The notes beneath the pieces are model-generated. The model saw only the letters and a program-made list of their open reading frames with translations, did not search any database and was not told the DNA's origin. From contig NZ_CP077369.1 of NCBI RefSeq assembly GCF_019048525.1, forward strand, positions 310,001-374,000: DNA of 64,000 nt, read 5' to 3'. The translations under genes and the position numbers were made by a program. This document shows positions 1-12,624 of the stretch, piece by piece (position 1 is the stretch's first letter; the number at the start of each line of letters is the position of its first letter). This DNA comes from Acinetobacter lwoffii. GTDB taxonomy: Bacteria; Pseudomonadota; Gammaproteobacteria; Pseudomonadales; Moraxellaceae.

Positions 1-2716
<2,716 letters not shown>

Positions 2717-3185
2717 TATACAACCCCAAACAGTCGTTTATCCTTACAAGTGGGATAAGCAACAGATTGTGATGATCTCTCATCACGCTCATACAGTTGG
2801 CGTTTCGTAGATTTAACTACTGTACAGCTTCAATTAGATTCATATACCAAAACGCTTGATTCAGTTAATTTCGCTAGAACTCATTTCATTCAACTTTCAC
2901 AATTGCTTGCTAGGTTGTTTAAAACGAGTTTGAACAAATTATTTCAACTCAAATATATTCTGTTAATGATTTTTCCAGCCTTCGTCAGGTCAGGAAACTG
3001 TGATAAATCACAGAGATTATCAAGTGCGCGTATCATAACGCTTGTACTTGTTAATCTCTAGGATCTAAACACTTGATCGCTTAGGAACTAAACAACTTCA
3101 TCACTGTATGCTTACATACTGCGCGAAGCGTAGCTTCTTGCTTAAATTTCAAGTAAAAGCAGTGCTCTTTTATGATCTTGAAATT
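2717..3185 (-). other. Transcribed spacer between tRNA-Ala and 23S rRNA
   Basis: About 470 bases with no protein gene, read leftwards as part of the rRNA precursor. It should carry the upstream arm of the 23S processing stem; the downstream arm is outside the window, so the pairing cannot be tested here. I looked for a boxA-like antitermination element and did not find a convincing one. Confidence 0.8.
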
Positions 3186-3261
3186 TGGTGGAGACTAGGA
3201 GAGTCGAACTCCTGACCTCCTGCGTGCAAAGCAGGCGCTCTACCAACTAAGCTAAGTCCCC
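3186..3261 (-). tRNA. tRNA-Ala (anticodon TGC)
   Basis: 76-base cloverleaf read on the minus strand. The acceptor stem begins GGGGACT and pairs with AGTCTCC, followed by an encoded CCA. The anticodon loop reads TTTGCAC, giving TGC. It sits in the 16S-23S spacer behind tRNA-Ile, the usual Ile-Ala arrangement of gammaproteobacterial rRNA operons. Confidence 0.97.
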
Positions 3262-3332
3262 AGCTTATCAATAAGTCAATGTATCGTTCTGTTCTGTTTG
3301 CTTCAGCACTTTCATGCTTCGTTAGTCAGATT

Positions 3333-3409
<77 letters not shown>

Positions 3410-3422
3410 TCAGATACATCGT

Positions 3423-3451
3423 ATGAAGAACAACTTGTTGTGGATTCTTAC
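3423..3451 (-). repeat. Downstream arm of the 16S rRNA processing stem
   Basis: This stretch, just past the 16S 3' end in the direction of transcription, is the reverse complement of 5132-5159 in the 16S leader, apart from about two inserted bases and one substitution. In the precursor RNA the two arms would pair and loop out the whole 16S, the structure cut by RNase III in other bacteria. The pairing is seen in the sequence; the RNase III role is known for the family. Confidence 0.85.
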
Positions 3452-3469
3452 CAATCGTCAATCTTTCGT

Positions 3470-5007
<1,538 letters not shown>

Positions 5008-5131
5008 AATACTATGTAGCACCTTAAAGGGTGCCAATCTTGGCTCATCAATTTTCTGACAAATATTTCTCAAATAAACTTCGAGTAATTTCTACCATCA
5101 ATCAATGAAAATAATTTCGATCAATCAACCA

Positions 5132-5159
5132 GTAAAAATCCACACAAGTTGTTCTTCAT
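5132..5159 (-). repeat. Upstream arm of the 16S rRNA processing stem
   Basis: Leader segment of the 16S precursor, complementary to 3423-3451 on the far side of the 16S. The leader arm reads GAAGAACAACTTGTGTGG on the minus strand, matching the reverse complement of the spacer arm except for a two-base gap and one mismatch. Together they form a long stem closing off the 16S sequence. Confidence 0.85.
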
Positions 5160-5210
5160 AATCTCTTAATGATCTTCTTGTTGGTTCGTCACCAGCAAGC
5201 TAGGTCGGCT

Positions 5211-5238
5211 ATATTACTCTCTATCTCTAGAAAGTCAA
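5211..5238 (-). promoter_or_regulatory. rRNA operon promoter P2 (proximal)
   Basis: On the minus strand the -35 box is TTGACT (5233-5238) and the -10 box is TAATAT (5211-5216), separated by 16 bases. A GC-rich discriminator (GCCGACC) follows the -10 box, a feature typical of stringently controlled stable-RNA promoters. The DNA just upstream (5241-5280) is AT-rich and could act as an UP element. Transcription would start near 5204, about 200 bases before the 16S. Confidence 0.8.
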
Positions 5239-5350
5239 CCAGTAAATCAGATTATTTTTAAACTTTCTTTCTAAAACCCAACTCAATCAATCTTAACTAA
5301 GTCACTGTTTTATCAGAAGTTTTAATCTTCATCACCGCCGATGGATGTGC

Positions 5351-5378
5351 ATTCTACAGCATTCCCAACCCAATACAA
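5351..5378 (-). promoter_or_regulatory. rRNA operon promoter P1 (distal)
   Basis: A second sigma70-like promoter on the minus strand: -35 TTGTAT (5373-5378), 16-base spacer, -10 TAGAAT (5351-5356). The upstream segment 5385-5430 is strongly AT-rich, as expected for an UP element. It lies 140 bases upstream of P2, so the operon seems to have the tandem-promoter layout familiar from E. coli rrn operons. Confidence 0.65.
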
Positions 5379-5448
5379 CCCCTATTTTTAAATAATTCAG
5401 CAAAAATATCACGACTGTTTATTTATTCTACAAAAATCGCACTTTTCT

Positions 5449-6525
5449 TCATTTCTTGAGCAGTAAAGGGACTGAATTGGATAAATGACTTAATCTTTTT
5501 TCTGTTTTATTCTGTTCCTGAAAGCGTAAAGGCCGACAATCTATGTATTCACAATAGCCCCCTTCCCCACTTTCGGTTTCTTCATTTATTTTCACTTGAT
5601 AACTAAAACTTCCTACATAGCCCGCTGCCAGGCCAAATTTAAAATCTCCACGACTTTGCCCTTGTACCCAGATACAAGTACCGTCTGCATTTTCATAACA
5701 CCATTCAAATTCGCGCGGCAAATACATACTCTGCCCATTAGGTGTCGTGACACGCGGATAAACACGATGAACTTTAAAATAAACTTTGCGATCGAACATT
5801 TGGGTCCGCATGTTTTTTAAATCACGCAGATAGATCCGCGACTGAACAATACGATTAAAACCACCCCGAATTTGCGCCAACAACAGTTGCCGGTTTTCAC
5901 TAAGATTAATAATTTGATAAGTCAGGAAGGCCAAAGGCAGATAAGGAAAGTTAAAACTTCGCGCGTATTCAAAGCTTCCCAGACCATCAATCGTATATTG
6001 CTGTGCTTTATAGTTCACCGTTCCCTGACAATGACATAGCAAAGACCAGTGATCTGCCAAGGAAAACCGCATTTTGGTAAAATGAGAAATCAGTTGAATA
6101 GTTTGAATATTTAAATCCAAACTGAGCTCCGAGTCAGAACGTAGCAAACGAAAATTTGGGAAATTTCCGCTCAATTGCTCCCGATCCAGAAACTGAAACA
6201 GACCCGATTTAAAATGACAGTCCTGCTTGACCGAGTAGTGATGTAATTGCCCCACCATATGCGGACTCGAACTGCAAATCACGGTGGCGGTATCTAAGGC
6301 TGTGGTTTCGATTGCGCTCGGGTTTGACAGCATGGGTGCATTGGGTTGCCCGATAATACTCATAAAGTTTAAATAATAGAGCGGTGCCGGAAGCCCGGGG
6401 ATCATCAAACCTTGATGAATAATTTTATATTTTGAGGTAGGACCATGATAGGCGGGATAGCGCGAAACAGCAGGAGTCTGATTTAGCTGTTTCGAACGAT
6501 CTAGAAAATCTTGAAGAAACCGCAT
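5449..6525 (-). CDS. Conserved hypothetical protein, 358 aa
   Basis: I do not recognise a characterised family. The protein has no signal peptide and no clear membrane segment. It is rich in aromatic residues and beta-prone stretches, including a repeated pattern of short hydrophobic strands in the C-terminal half (residues 240-330), so a beta-rich soluble fold is possible. The start has a good ribosome site (AAGGAG, 7 bases before the ATG). It lies 18 bases beyond the end of the pssA frame, in the same orientation, and may be co-transcribed with it. Its stop sits next to the rRNA promoter region, so transcription from this gene would run into the rRNA operon; I saw no terminator between them. 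Confidence 0.8.
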   Translation of the reverse strand: MRFLQDFLDRSKQLNQTPAVSRYPAYHGPTSKYKIIHQGLMIPGLPAPLYYLNFMSIIGQPNAPMLSNPSAIETTALDTATVICSSSPHMVGQLHHYSVKQDCHFKSGLFQFLDREQLSGNFPNFRLLRSDSELSLDLNIQTIQLISHFTKMRFSLADHWSLLCHCQGTVNYKAQQYTIDGLGSFEYARSFNFPYLPLAFLTYQIINLSENRQLLLAQIRGGFNRIVQSRIYLRDLKNMRTQMFDRKVYFKVHRVYPRVTTPNGQSMYLPREFEWCYENADGTCIWVQGQSRGDFKFGLAAGYVGSFSYQVKINEETESGEGGYCEYIDCRPLRFQEQNKTEKRLSHLSNSVPLLLKK

Positions 6526-6543
6526 CTCAAACTCCTTATATTT

Positions 6544-7365
6544 TTATAATGTACTCGATCTTTTTGCCATAAAGGTGGTTACAAAACCAGACAAGGCATA
6601 GAGAATAGAAATGACCAGAATGCCGACAGGAATATTATAAGTCATCGCTGCAAAGACGAATACGGCAATTGGTAGGACAAAAAATGGAACCCGTTTACGT
6701 TCTACAGTTTTAAATGAATAGTATTTGATATTGGAAATCATCAACAAGCCTACCGCAATGATGACCACTGCATTAATGACCTGAAGAGAAGGTTCACGAA
6801 TATCAAAGATTTCTGGAAAATCCAGACCGACCCAGACCAGTGACACAATCATGATGGCAGCCAGAGGACTTGCGACACCAATAAAATAACGTTTGTCGAC
6901 CACACCAATCTGTACATTGAAGCGTGCCAGACGGAACGCAGCACATGCGGTATAAACAAAACAAGCCGCCAGACCAATACGGCCCAAATCACTCAAGCCC
7001 CAGCTATACATCAAAATAGCGGGAGCTACGCCAAAAGCCAGCATGTCAGAAAGCGAGTCAAATTGTTCACCGAACGGACTTTGTGCACCAATAGCACGTG
7101 CCACACGTCCATCCAGTCCATCCAGTAATGCCGCAATAAAAATCGCATAAATAGCTTGCTGAAAATCACCATTCATACTGGCAATAATGGAGTAGAAACC
7201 TGACAACAACGCTGCCGTTGTAATCAGGTTCGGCCATAGATAGATGCCTCGACGCTTAACTTTTTGCCCTTCCTGGGTATGCTCCTCTTCTTCTACCTCA
7301 AAGGTGATGCCATCGAAAGGCACTTCAGTTGAAGAGTCACGTTCCGGTTTGCTTATATTTGTCAT
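6544..7365 (-). CDS. pssA: CDP-diacylglycerol-serine O-phosphatidyltransferase
   Basis: Makes phosphatidylserine from CDP-diacylglycerol and L-serine, the committed step towards phosphatidylethanolamine, at the inner membrane. The CDP-alcohol phosphotransferase signature is complete: D85-G-x2-A-R, then eight residues, G99, D103 and D107. Several hydrophobic helices follow, with an acidic cytoplasmic N-terminus of about 40 residues. The length (273 aa) matches the multi-membrane type II PssA family rather than the E. coli peripheral enzyme. The start ATG has AGGA upstream. It lies between rlmJ and the hypothetical gene at 5449, all leftward. Confidence 0.93.
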   Translation of the reverse strand: MTNISKPERDSSTEVPFDGITFEVEEEEHTQEGQKVKRRGIYLWPNLITTAALLSGFYSIIASMNGDFQQAIYAIFIAALLDGLDGRVARAIGAQSPFGEQFDSLSDMLAFGVAPAILMYSWGLSDLGRIGLAACFVYTACAAFRLARFNVQIGVVDKRYFIGVASPLAAIMIVSLVWVGLDFPEIFDIREPSLQVINAVVIIAVGLLMISNIKYYSFKTVERKRVPFFVLPIAVFVFAAMTYNIPVGILVISILYALSGFVTTFMAKRSSTL

Positions 7366-7403
7366 TCTTGTCGATCCTAGCTATGACCTGATCTTTGAAA
7401 AAA

Positions 7404-8261
7404 TTATTCGCCCACTAACCAACGAACTGCAGCGTGACCACCGTTTTCACTCATGCGAAGATGCGGGAATAACCACTGTAGTGCTTCATCAGCATCTTCA
7501 GAGAATTTCCAAGGTGGGTTAATCACCAGCAAACCACAACCGTTCAGGCCTACTGGGGTATCATCCGGCCATACACAGACTTCACAAACCAGTTGACGGC
7601 GGATACCAGTCTTAAACATTTTCTTCTCAAAACGTTCAATCATGGCACGGTCTTTAATTGGATACCAAACGGCAAATACACCTGTCGGCCATTTCTTATA
7701 CGCAGCAACCAGCAGTTCGACCAACTGCGGGAAATCTTTACGTTCCAGTTCATATGGCGGATCGATCATCACCAGACCACGTTTTTCTTTTGGCGGAATG
7801 ACTGCCAACAGACCTTCGTATGCATCACGCTCATGCAAACCGGCACGCTTGTCAAAAATATTATGACGAAGTTGCTGGAATACATCACGCTGCATTTCAA
7901 AAATGGTCGCTTTATCAATTTCACGCATGCCTTCCAGGGCAAACCAAGGTGAACCGGGATAAGCACCCTTACCAAAGTTTTCACGCATTTTTTCGACAAC
8001 TTTCAAATATTGTTGTACGCCTTCAGGTGCATTACGCTTGATCGAATCATCCAGCTTAATAAGACGATGAATACCGTTTAAAAACTCACCTGATTTTTGC
8101 GCTTCGGCAGTCGACAAATCATATTTACCTGCACCACCATGTGTATCTACATAGCGATAAGGTTTGTCTTTTGCATTCAGTCGAGTCAACAACTGAAGCA
8201 ATAAAACGTGCTTCATGACATCGGCAAAGTTGCCTGCGTGGTAAGAGTGACGGTAATTCAT
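7404..8261 (-). CDS. rlmJ: 23S rRNA (adenine(2030)-N(6))-methyltransferase
   Basis: SAM-dependent enzyme that methylates A2030 of 23S rRNA. The N-terminus MNYRHSYHAGNFADVMKH is diagnostic of the RlmJ (formerly ComJ/YhiR) family, and the catalytic N6-adenine motif DPPY is at residues 167-170. At 285 aa it is the usual length. The ribosome site AGGA precedes the ATG. It is transcribed away from the 2OG oxygenase gene at 8379, with a 117-base shared upstream region. Confidence 0.95.
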   Translation of the reverse strand: MNYRHSYHAGNFADVMKHVLLLQLLTRLNAKDKPYRYVDTHGGAGKYDLSTAEAQKSGEFLNGIHRLIKLDDSIKRNAPEGVQQYLKVVEKMRENFGKGAYPGSPWFALEGMREIDKATIFEMQRDVFQQLRHNIFDKRAGLHERDAYEGLLAVIPPKEKRGLVMIDPPYELERKDFPQLVELLVAAYKKWPTGVFAVWYPIKDRAMIERFEKKMFKTGIRRQLVCEVCVWPDDTPVGLNGCGLLVINPPWKFSEDADEALQWLFPHLRMSENGGHAAVRWLVGE

Positions 8262-8378
8262 GTTTCAATTATTCCTAAGATCAATTGCTATTTTAACATG
8301 AAAAACTATTTCGTTCAGAAACGATTATTGAACTAAAATAGCGGACCTTTTTTTACCACACTATCGAGAATTGAAAAA

Positions 8379-8981
8379 ATGGAAGCAGTTATCATCCCAG
8401 GGGATTGGAATGTTGATCAAATCTTAGATGATTTAGATCAACATGGCTTTAGTATTGTTGACGATGCTTACTCTAGCGAATATCAACATGCAGTGAGCCA
8501 AGAATGCTTAAGCCACTTAAACGAATTTCGTAATGCAGCCATTCAAAATGGTGTAGTTAACAACATCCGTAGTGATCATATTCTTTGGTTACAACCTGAA
8601 TTTCAAATTTCCCACCTACACATCCAAACACTTCAACAATTTTCCCAAATTTTAAACCGCGCGTTTTATTTAGGCATCAAAGATGTCGAAGCACATTTCG
8701 CTTGCTATCACGCGGGTGAGTTCTATACCCTGCACCGCGACAATCCTCAAGATAAAAATGGCCGGATGATTTCCAGTGTGTATTATTTACATGGACAATG
8801 GCAGACGGACTGGGGCGGTGAACTACGCCTGCAGGACAAACATGGCCAGTGGCATATTATCCAGCCAAAACCGAACCGAATGGCGCTGTTCCAGAGCGAT
8901 TTATTACATGAAGTTTTAATCTCTAAACAGCAACGCCTATCCATTACCGCCTGGCTAAGAAGTGATACCTCACTACTCTAA
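8379..8981 (+). CDS. 2OG-Fe(II) oxygenase family protein
   Basis: Predicted non-haem iron dioxygenase of the prolyl-4-hydroxylase-like superfamily, using 2-oxoglutarate and O2. The facial triad can be read: H119-x-D121 in LHRDN and H177 in DLLHEV, with R186 as the likely 2-oxoglutarate-binding arginine. The central double-stranded beta-helix spans about residues 100-195. Its substrate is unknown; related bacterial proteins are annotated as SM-20-like hydroxylases. It is 200 aa, soluble, and divergent from rlmJ. The next gene starts 70 bases downstream on the same strand. Confidence 0.88.
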   Translation: MEAVIIPGDWNVDQILDDLDQHGFSIVDDAYSSEYQHAVSQECLSHLNEFRNAAIQNGVVNNIRSDHILWLQPEFQISHLHIQTLQQFSQILNRAFYLGIKDVEAHFACYHAGEFYTLHRDNPQDKNGRMISSVYYLHGQWQTDWGGELRLQDKHGQWHIIQPKPNRMALFQSDLLHEVLISKQQRLSITAWLRSDTSLL

Positions 8982-9051
8982 GACACGCTGCCGCTTTAAA
9001 TTTTAATTTTTAACCTCATATAGCCATTATTGAGAAATGAGGATTGCGTTG

Positions 9052-9579
9052 ATGCGATTAACGACCAAACAGATTATTCAACGTCTGGGTGAAACTGACC
9101 AATTGTATTTAAAAGGCAATACGCCGGAATTAACGCTTGAACGTGCTGATCTTCGTTTACAGCTGGTGACTTTAAGTGAACTGCGTCAGGAACAGCGACA
9201 TTTCCTGCAAGAAGCCGTAGTGTTGCTGGAACAAGGCCGGGTAGAATTTGAAGAAATGCCGCTGCGCATGTATATCAACCTATCTTTGCATCTGGCCAAG
9301 GCTTATATGATGTTTTTTGAATTGACCAAAGAGCACCATTTCGCCCTGATTACTCAGCAAATTTTAAAGCCAATGGCCAGTTATGAACATGGGGACATTT
9401 ATTTCTTTCTGGCCTATGCCAGTGCCAGTAAAAATGAGCCGGCCCTGACCCGCCACTGGTTAGGTAAGTACACCACCACTGCCGAATTTGAGCTGGAATT
9501 ATTACAGCAGCATCATGCATTTAATGATTATCGTCAGCACGAATGGTTTAACAAAATATTAAAAAGCAAAATGCATTAA
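9052..9579 (+). CDS. Hypothetical protein, 175 aa, helical
   Basis: Not recognised. The sequence is mostly alpha-helical with no signal peptide; residues 30-120 look like paired helices and could form a TPR-like fold, but no repeat consensus is clear. I prefer the ATG at 9052 over the upstream one at 9037, because GAGG lies 9 bases before it and the sequence from MRLTTKQ onward is better behaved. It ends just before a strong terminator and probably shares a transcript with the 2OG oxygenase. Confidence 0.75.
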   Translation: MRLTTKQIIQRLGETDQLYLKGNTPELTLERADLRLQLVTLSELRQEQRHFLQEAVVLLEQGRVEFEEMPLRMYINLSLHLAKAYMMFFELTKEHHFALITQQILKPMASYEHGDIYFFLAYASASKNEPALTRHWLGKYTTTAEFELELLQQHHAFNDYRQHEWFNKILKSKMH

Positions 9580-9590
9580 GCCAAAGAACA

Positions 9591-9616
9591 AAAACGCCTC
9601 AAATGAGGCGTTTTTT
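9591..9616 (+). terminator. Rho-independent terminator
   Basis: Stem AACGCCTC / GAGGCGTT with a 4-base AAAT loop, followed by six T residues. It closes the rightward oxygenase-hypothetical unit. Confidence 0.92.
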
Positions 9617-9669
9617 AATACAAGCTATATCATCTTATTTTAAATATCAGAAAAATATAGGAAAAATGA

Positions 9670-9927
9670 TCAAGCAGGTTGACGTCTATAAGCGTCCATG
9701 TGCAGTTGCTGATTCAGTTCATCGACCCAAATTGCCCAATCATCATCTTGTACCAAATGGCTGATTAATAAAGAACGCTGGGCTTTATTCCAGAATGGCG
9801 CATCATGCAAGGACAGCCCTGCTGGCAGTTGATGGGTGCGTACATACAATTCAATAGCCGCAGGACTATTGGCGAGACCGAGCTGAGAAAACAAGAGCTC
9901 TAAGGATGGTTGGTTCTTTGCGAGCAT
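9670..9927 (-). CDS. DUF2789 family protein, copy 1
   Basis: 85 aa, small acidic soluble protein of the DUF2789 family, function unknown. The family pattern is visible: LELLFSQLGL near the N-terminus, LP-G-x-x-L-x-DAPFW in the middle, and DDDWAxWVDELNxQLH at the C-terminus. The ATG has a near-perfect ribosome site (AAGGAGGG, 5 bases away). It is the last of three consecutive leftward paralogues; a terminator lies between it and the second copy, so it may have its own promoter. Confidence 0.88.
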   Translation of the reverse strand: MLAKNQPSLELLFSQLGLANSPAAIELYVRTHQLPAGLSLHDAPFWNKAQRSLLISHLVQDDDWAIWVDELNQQLHMDAYRRQPA

Positions 9928-9988
9928 CGCGCCCTCCTTATATCAGATAAATTGTAATTATTTATAGATCTAACTTATAAGATAAGGC

Positions 9989-10017
9989 AAAAAAAACCTA
10001 GTCCTTTGACTAGGTTT
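9989..10017 (-). terminator. Rho-independent terminator behind DUF2789 copy 2
   Basis: Stem AAACCTAGTC / GACTAGGTTT with a four-base loop. On the minus strand it is followed by a run of eight T residues, so it ends leftward transcription from copy 2. Confidence 0.9.
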
Positions 10018-10042
10018 GTTGTTTCTTTTTGTATGAATGCAT

Positions 10043-10297
10043 TTAAACGCTTTGTTTGTCGCTTTCCACATGTAAAAGCTGATTTAACTTGTCAATAATG
10101 ACAATCCATTCATCATCTTGGTGCCAATGTTCACGCAGGAAGGCACTTTGTCCCTCACTCCAGAATTCGGCATCTGGCAATGCGACTTCAGATGGCAATT
10201 GATGGGTATGGGTAAACTGATTAATTGAGGCTTCATCAGAAGGCAAACCCAATTGTTCAAATAATAATTCTAAAGTTAACTGTTGTTCCGTAAGCAT
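10043..10297 (-). CDS. DUF2789 family protein, copy 2
   Basis: 84 aa, with the same layout as its neighbours: LELLFEQLGL, LPDAEFWSEGQ in the middle, and DDEWIVIIDKLNQLLH near the C-terminus. Function unknown. It starts at an ATG with GGAGT 8 bases upstream. The gap to copy 3 is about 50 bases with no terminator, so copies 3 and 2 are probably one transcript. Confidence 0.88.
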   Translation of the reverse strand: MLTEQQLTLELLFEQLGLPSDEASINQFTHTHQLPSEVALPDAEFWSEGQSAFLREHWHQDDEWIVIIDKLNQLLHVESDKQSV

Positions 10298-10348
10298 AAA
10301 TAGACTCCATCGTAATGTTAAATTATGAGCGTGTTGAGATTCGAATTC

Positions 10349-10627
10349 TTAGGTTGATTTATGGCTCGGTATGTCACAGGAACCTGAACCCTCTGCCTCA
10401 ATATGTAATTGTTCATTTAACACATCGACAAAAATGGCCCAGTCATCATCTTTCTTCCAGTGACTGATCAGAAAGTCATGCTGTGATTTACTCCAAAAAG
10501 GAGCTTTATGCAGGGGCACATCCATACCGATTTGATGCGTATTAATAAACTCATCAATCGCTTCCGGACTCGAATCCAGACCCAATTGTTCAAAGAAAAG
10601 TTCGAAGGTGGCGCGTTGTTCTAACAT
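10349..10627 (-). CDS. DUF2789 family protein, copy 3
   Basis: 92 aa when started at the internal ATG at 10627; an upstream ATG at 10639 overlaps the ribosome site itself (GGAGGT, 4 bases before the chosen start), so the shorter form is preferred. It carries the family motifs TFELFFEQLGLD, the HKAPFW segment and DDDWAIFVDVLNEQLH, plus a 13-residue extension after the domain that contains a cysteine and that the other copies lack. It is the first gene of the three-gene paralogue array. Confidence 0.87.
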   Translation of the reverse strand: MLEQRATFELFFEQLGLDSSPEAIDEFINTHQIGMDVPLHKAPFWSKSQHDFLISHWKKDDDWAIFVDVLNEQLHIEAEGSGSCDIPSHKST

Positions 10628-10747
10628 CTGAACCTCCATCTTTTTTATCTATAATCTTGTCTCTACCTTAGATCGCTCATAGCGAAAACTCAGTTGTCTC
10701 TCCTTCACAGCTTGTTATTTTTTGTTGATTAAAGTGAGTGACATAAA

Positions 10748-10773
10748 AAAAGCACCCCAAATGGAGTGCTTTT
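10748..10773 (-). terminator. Rho-independent terminator behind mdh
   Basis: Stem AAAAGCACyCC / GGrGTGCTTTT (one C-A mismatch on the plus strand, a G-U pair in the leftward RNA), loop of four. A T run follows on the minus strand. It closes the mdh transcript. Confidence 0.85.
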
Positions 10774-10799
10774 CTTCAACTTAATCTGAAAAGATCAAA

Positions 10800-11786
10800 T
10801 TATTTAAGCATATCAGCAATTGCTGCGCGCTCTTCTTCAAGTTCGTTCAACGTAACGTTGATACGTTCACGGCTGAATTCGTCGATTTCTAGACCTTGAA
10901 CGATTTTGTATTCACCGTTTTCAGTCGTTACAGGGAAACCGAACATTACGCCTTCAGGAATACCGTAAGAACCGTCAGAAGGAATACCCATAGTTACCCA
11001 TTCGCCATTTGTACCAAGAGCCCAATCGCGCATATGGTCGATTGCAGCGTTAGCAGCAGAAGCAGCAGAAGACAAACCACGTGCTTCGATAATCGCAGCA
11101 CCACGTTTACCAACAGTCGGAAGGAATGTATTTGCATTCCATTCTTGGTCGTTGATCATGTCTTTAACGCTTTCGCCGTTAATTGTTGCAAAACGGTAGT
11201 CGGCATACATGGTTGGAGAGTGGTTACCCCAAACTGTAAGATTTTTGATGTCTTTAACCGCTTTACCAGTTTTAGCAGTAATTTGAGATGCAGCACGGTT
11301 GTGGTCAAGACGTAACATTGCAGTGAAGTTTTTCGCTGGAAGATCTGGAGCAGATTTCATTGCGATGTAAGCATTCGTGTTTGCAGGGTTACCAACAACT
11401 AGAACTTTAACGTCACGGCTTGCAACTTCGTTCAATGCTTGACCTTGACCGATGAAGATTTCACCGTTCACTTTAAGCAGGTCAGCACGTTCCATACCTG
11501 GACCACGTGGACGTGAACCAACTAATAACGCATAGTCAGCATCTTTAAATGCAACTTTAGGATCATCAGTACCGATCATGTCTTCTAGTAATGGGAATGC
11601 ACAATCTTGAAGCTCCATCATTACGCCTTTAAGCGCTTGTTGAGCTTTCTCAAAAGGAACTTCGAGCAATTGCAAAATCACTGGTTGATCTTTACCTAGC
11701 ATTTCGCCGCTTGCGATACGGAATAATAGGCTGTAACCAATTTGACCTGCAGCGCCAGTAACGGCAACACGAACTGCTTGCTTCAT
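10800..11786 (-). CDS. mdh: Malate dehydrogenase
   Basis: NAD-dependent oxidation of malate to oxaloacetate in the TCA cycle. The dinucleotide-binding loop GAAGQIG is at residues 11-17, the mobile substrate loop with R92, R94 and R100 follows, then D161 and R164 in LRLDHNR, and the proton-relay histidine H189 in WGNHSP. At 328 aa it belongs to the cytosolic-type bacterial MDH family (as in Acinetobacter and Burkholderia) rather than the 312-residue E. coli type. It forms a monocistronic unit with its own terminator. Confidence 0.97.
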   Translation of the reverse strand: MKQAVRVAVTGAAGQIGYSLLFRIASGEMLGKDQPVILQLLEVPFEKAQQALKGVMMELQDCAFPLLEDMIGTDDPKVAFKDADYALLVGSRPRGPGMERADLLKVNGEIFIGQGQALNEVASRDVKVLVVGNPANTNAYIAMKSAPDLPAKNFTAMLRLDHNRAASQITAKTGKAVKDIKNLTVWGNHSPTMYADYRFATINGESVKDMINDQEWNANTFLPTVGKRGAAIIEARGLSSAASAANAAIDHMRDWALGTNGEWVTMGIPSDGSYGIPEGVMFGFPVTTENGEYKIVQGLEIDEFSRERINVTLNELEEERAAIADMLK

Positions 11787-11953
11787 CTAATTATCTCCAA
11801 TTGAGGATATTCAATGCGATTAAATAGTTAGTATTTAATCTAATAATCGTAAACGCGAAAGATTGTACTCCAATCCTTTGCCAGATGCATATAAAAGAGG
11901 ACGGATTTCACCTAAAGTCTGATAGGAAATATAAATTAAATCGGCAAAAAAGC

Positions 11954-12592
11954 TCAGTATGTTCCTTTTATTGTGACAGTTTTTGGGCATGTATTAATAA
12001 TGTTGGCAGGACAGGATTTGTAATTGCCATTGGGGCGATAACAGACCTTGATCGAGGTAAGCACGCTAGCTGACTGAGTCTGCTGGCAGTTGAATCGCAA
12101 GGCATTGCCCGGTAATTGCGGATTAATTTTCAGGAATTTGGCTCGCAATGTATCGACAGAAATCGTGATATTTTCCTGTTCCGTCAGTTCCGCAGGCACT
12201 TTGAGACGATCTGCATAATTGATAATCGTCCGGAAATATTGACTGGCATTCATCGGCACGCAGCCACCGATATTGCGCCATAAAATTGTCCGGGTATTGT
12301 CATCCGGCATGATCCTGGCCACTACCTTGGACTGCAGTGGTGACAGTTTCGCGGAGCTATTGGTCGTACAATTTTGTGATGTAGTCTGAGGATATAAGCC
12401 GGAGATATTCAGCGAATAACCTTCCAGACATTTTCGCTTCTTGGCATATTCCGGGTACAAGCTACATAAGGCCGGGACCATTTGTACATCCATGACATAG
12501 TCTGTTGGTGCAGCAAATGCTGCCTGACTGCTGGTCAATACTACAAGCGCAACCGATCCAGCCCAGACTCGACGATCCTTCATTATTTTCAT
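11954..12592 (-). CDS. RNase T2-family protein lacking catalytic residues (predicted pseudoenzyme)
   Basis: 212 aa exported protein with a signal peptide ending about residue 27 (AAFA). The fold signature of ribonuclease T2/RNase I is recognisable: a PALC segment near 40-43, the first active-site segment at 63-69, and the second at 103-111 followed by QYFRTIINYADRLKVPA. The catalytic positions are changed. HGLWP reads SGLYP (His to Ser), and the H-E-W-x-K-H-G-x-C segment reads I-L-W-R-N-I-G-G-C, losing His, Glu, Lys and His. The cysteines expected for disulfides remain. It probably binds but does not cut RNA, or does something else in the periplasm. A TTG start at 12613 is possible but would spoil the signal peptide. 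It follows the transglycosylase gene by 32 bases. Confidence 0.75.
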   Translation of the reverse strand: MKIMKDRRVWAGSVALVVLTSSQAAFAAPTDYVMDVQMVPALCSLYPEYAKKRKCLEGYSLNISGLYPQTTSQNCTTNSSAKLSPLQSKVVARIMPDDNTRTILWRNIGGCVPMNASQYFRTIINYADRLKVPAELTEQENITISVDTLRAKFLKINPQLPGNALRFNCQQTQSASVLTSIKVCYRPNGNYKSCPANIINTCPKTVTIKGTY

Positions 12593-12624
12593 GAATAAAT
12601 TACCATCCCCCAATAATTTTAATT

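Noticed and set aside
2717..3185. boxA antitermination element in the rRNA spacer
   Set aside because: No sequence close to TGCTCTTTAACA on the transcribed strand; a similar-looking TGCTCTTTTATGATC lies on the opposite strand.
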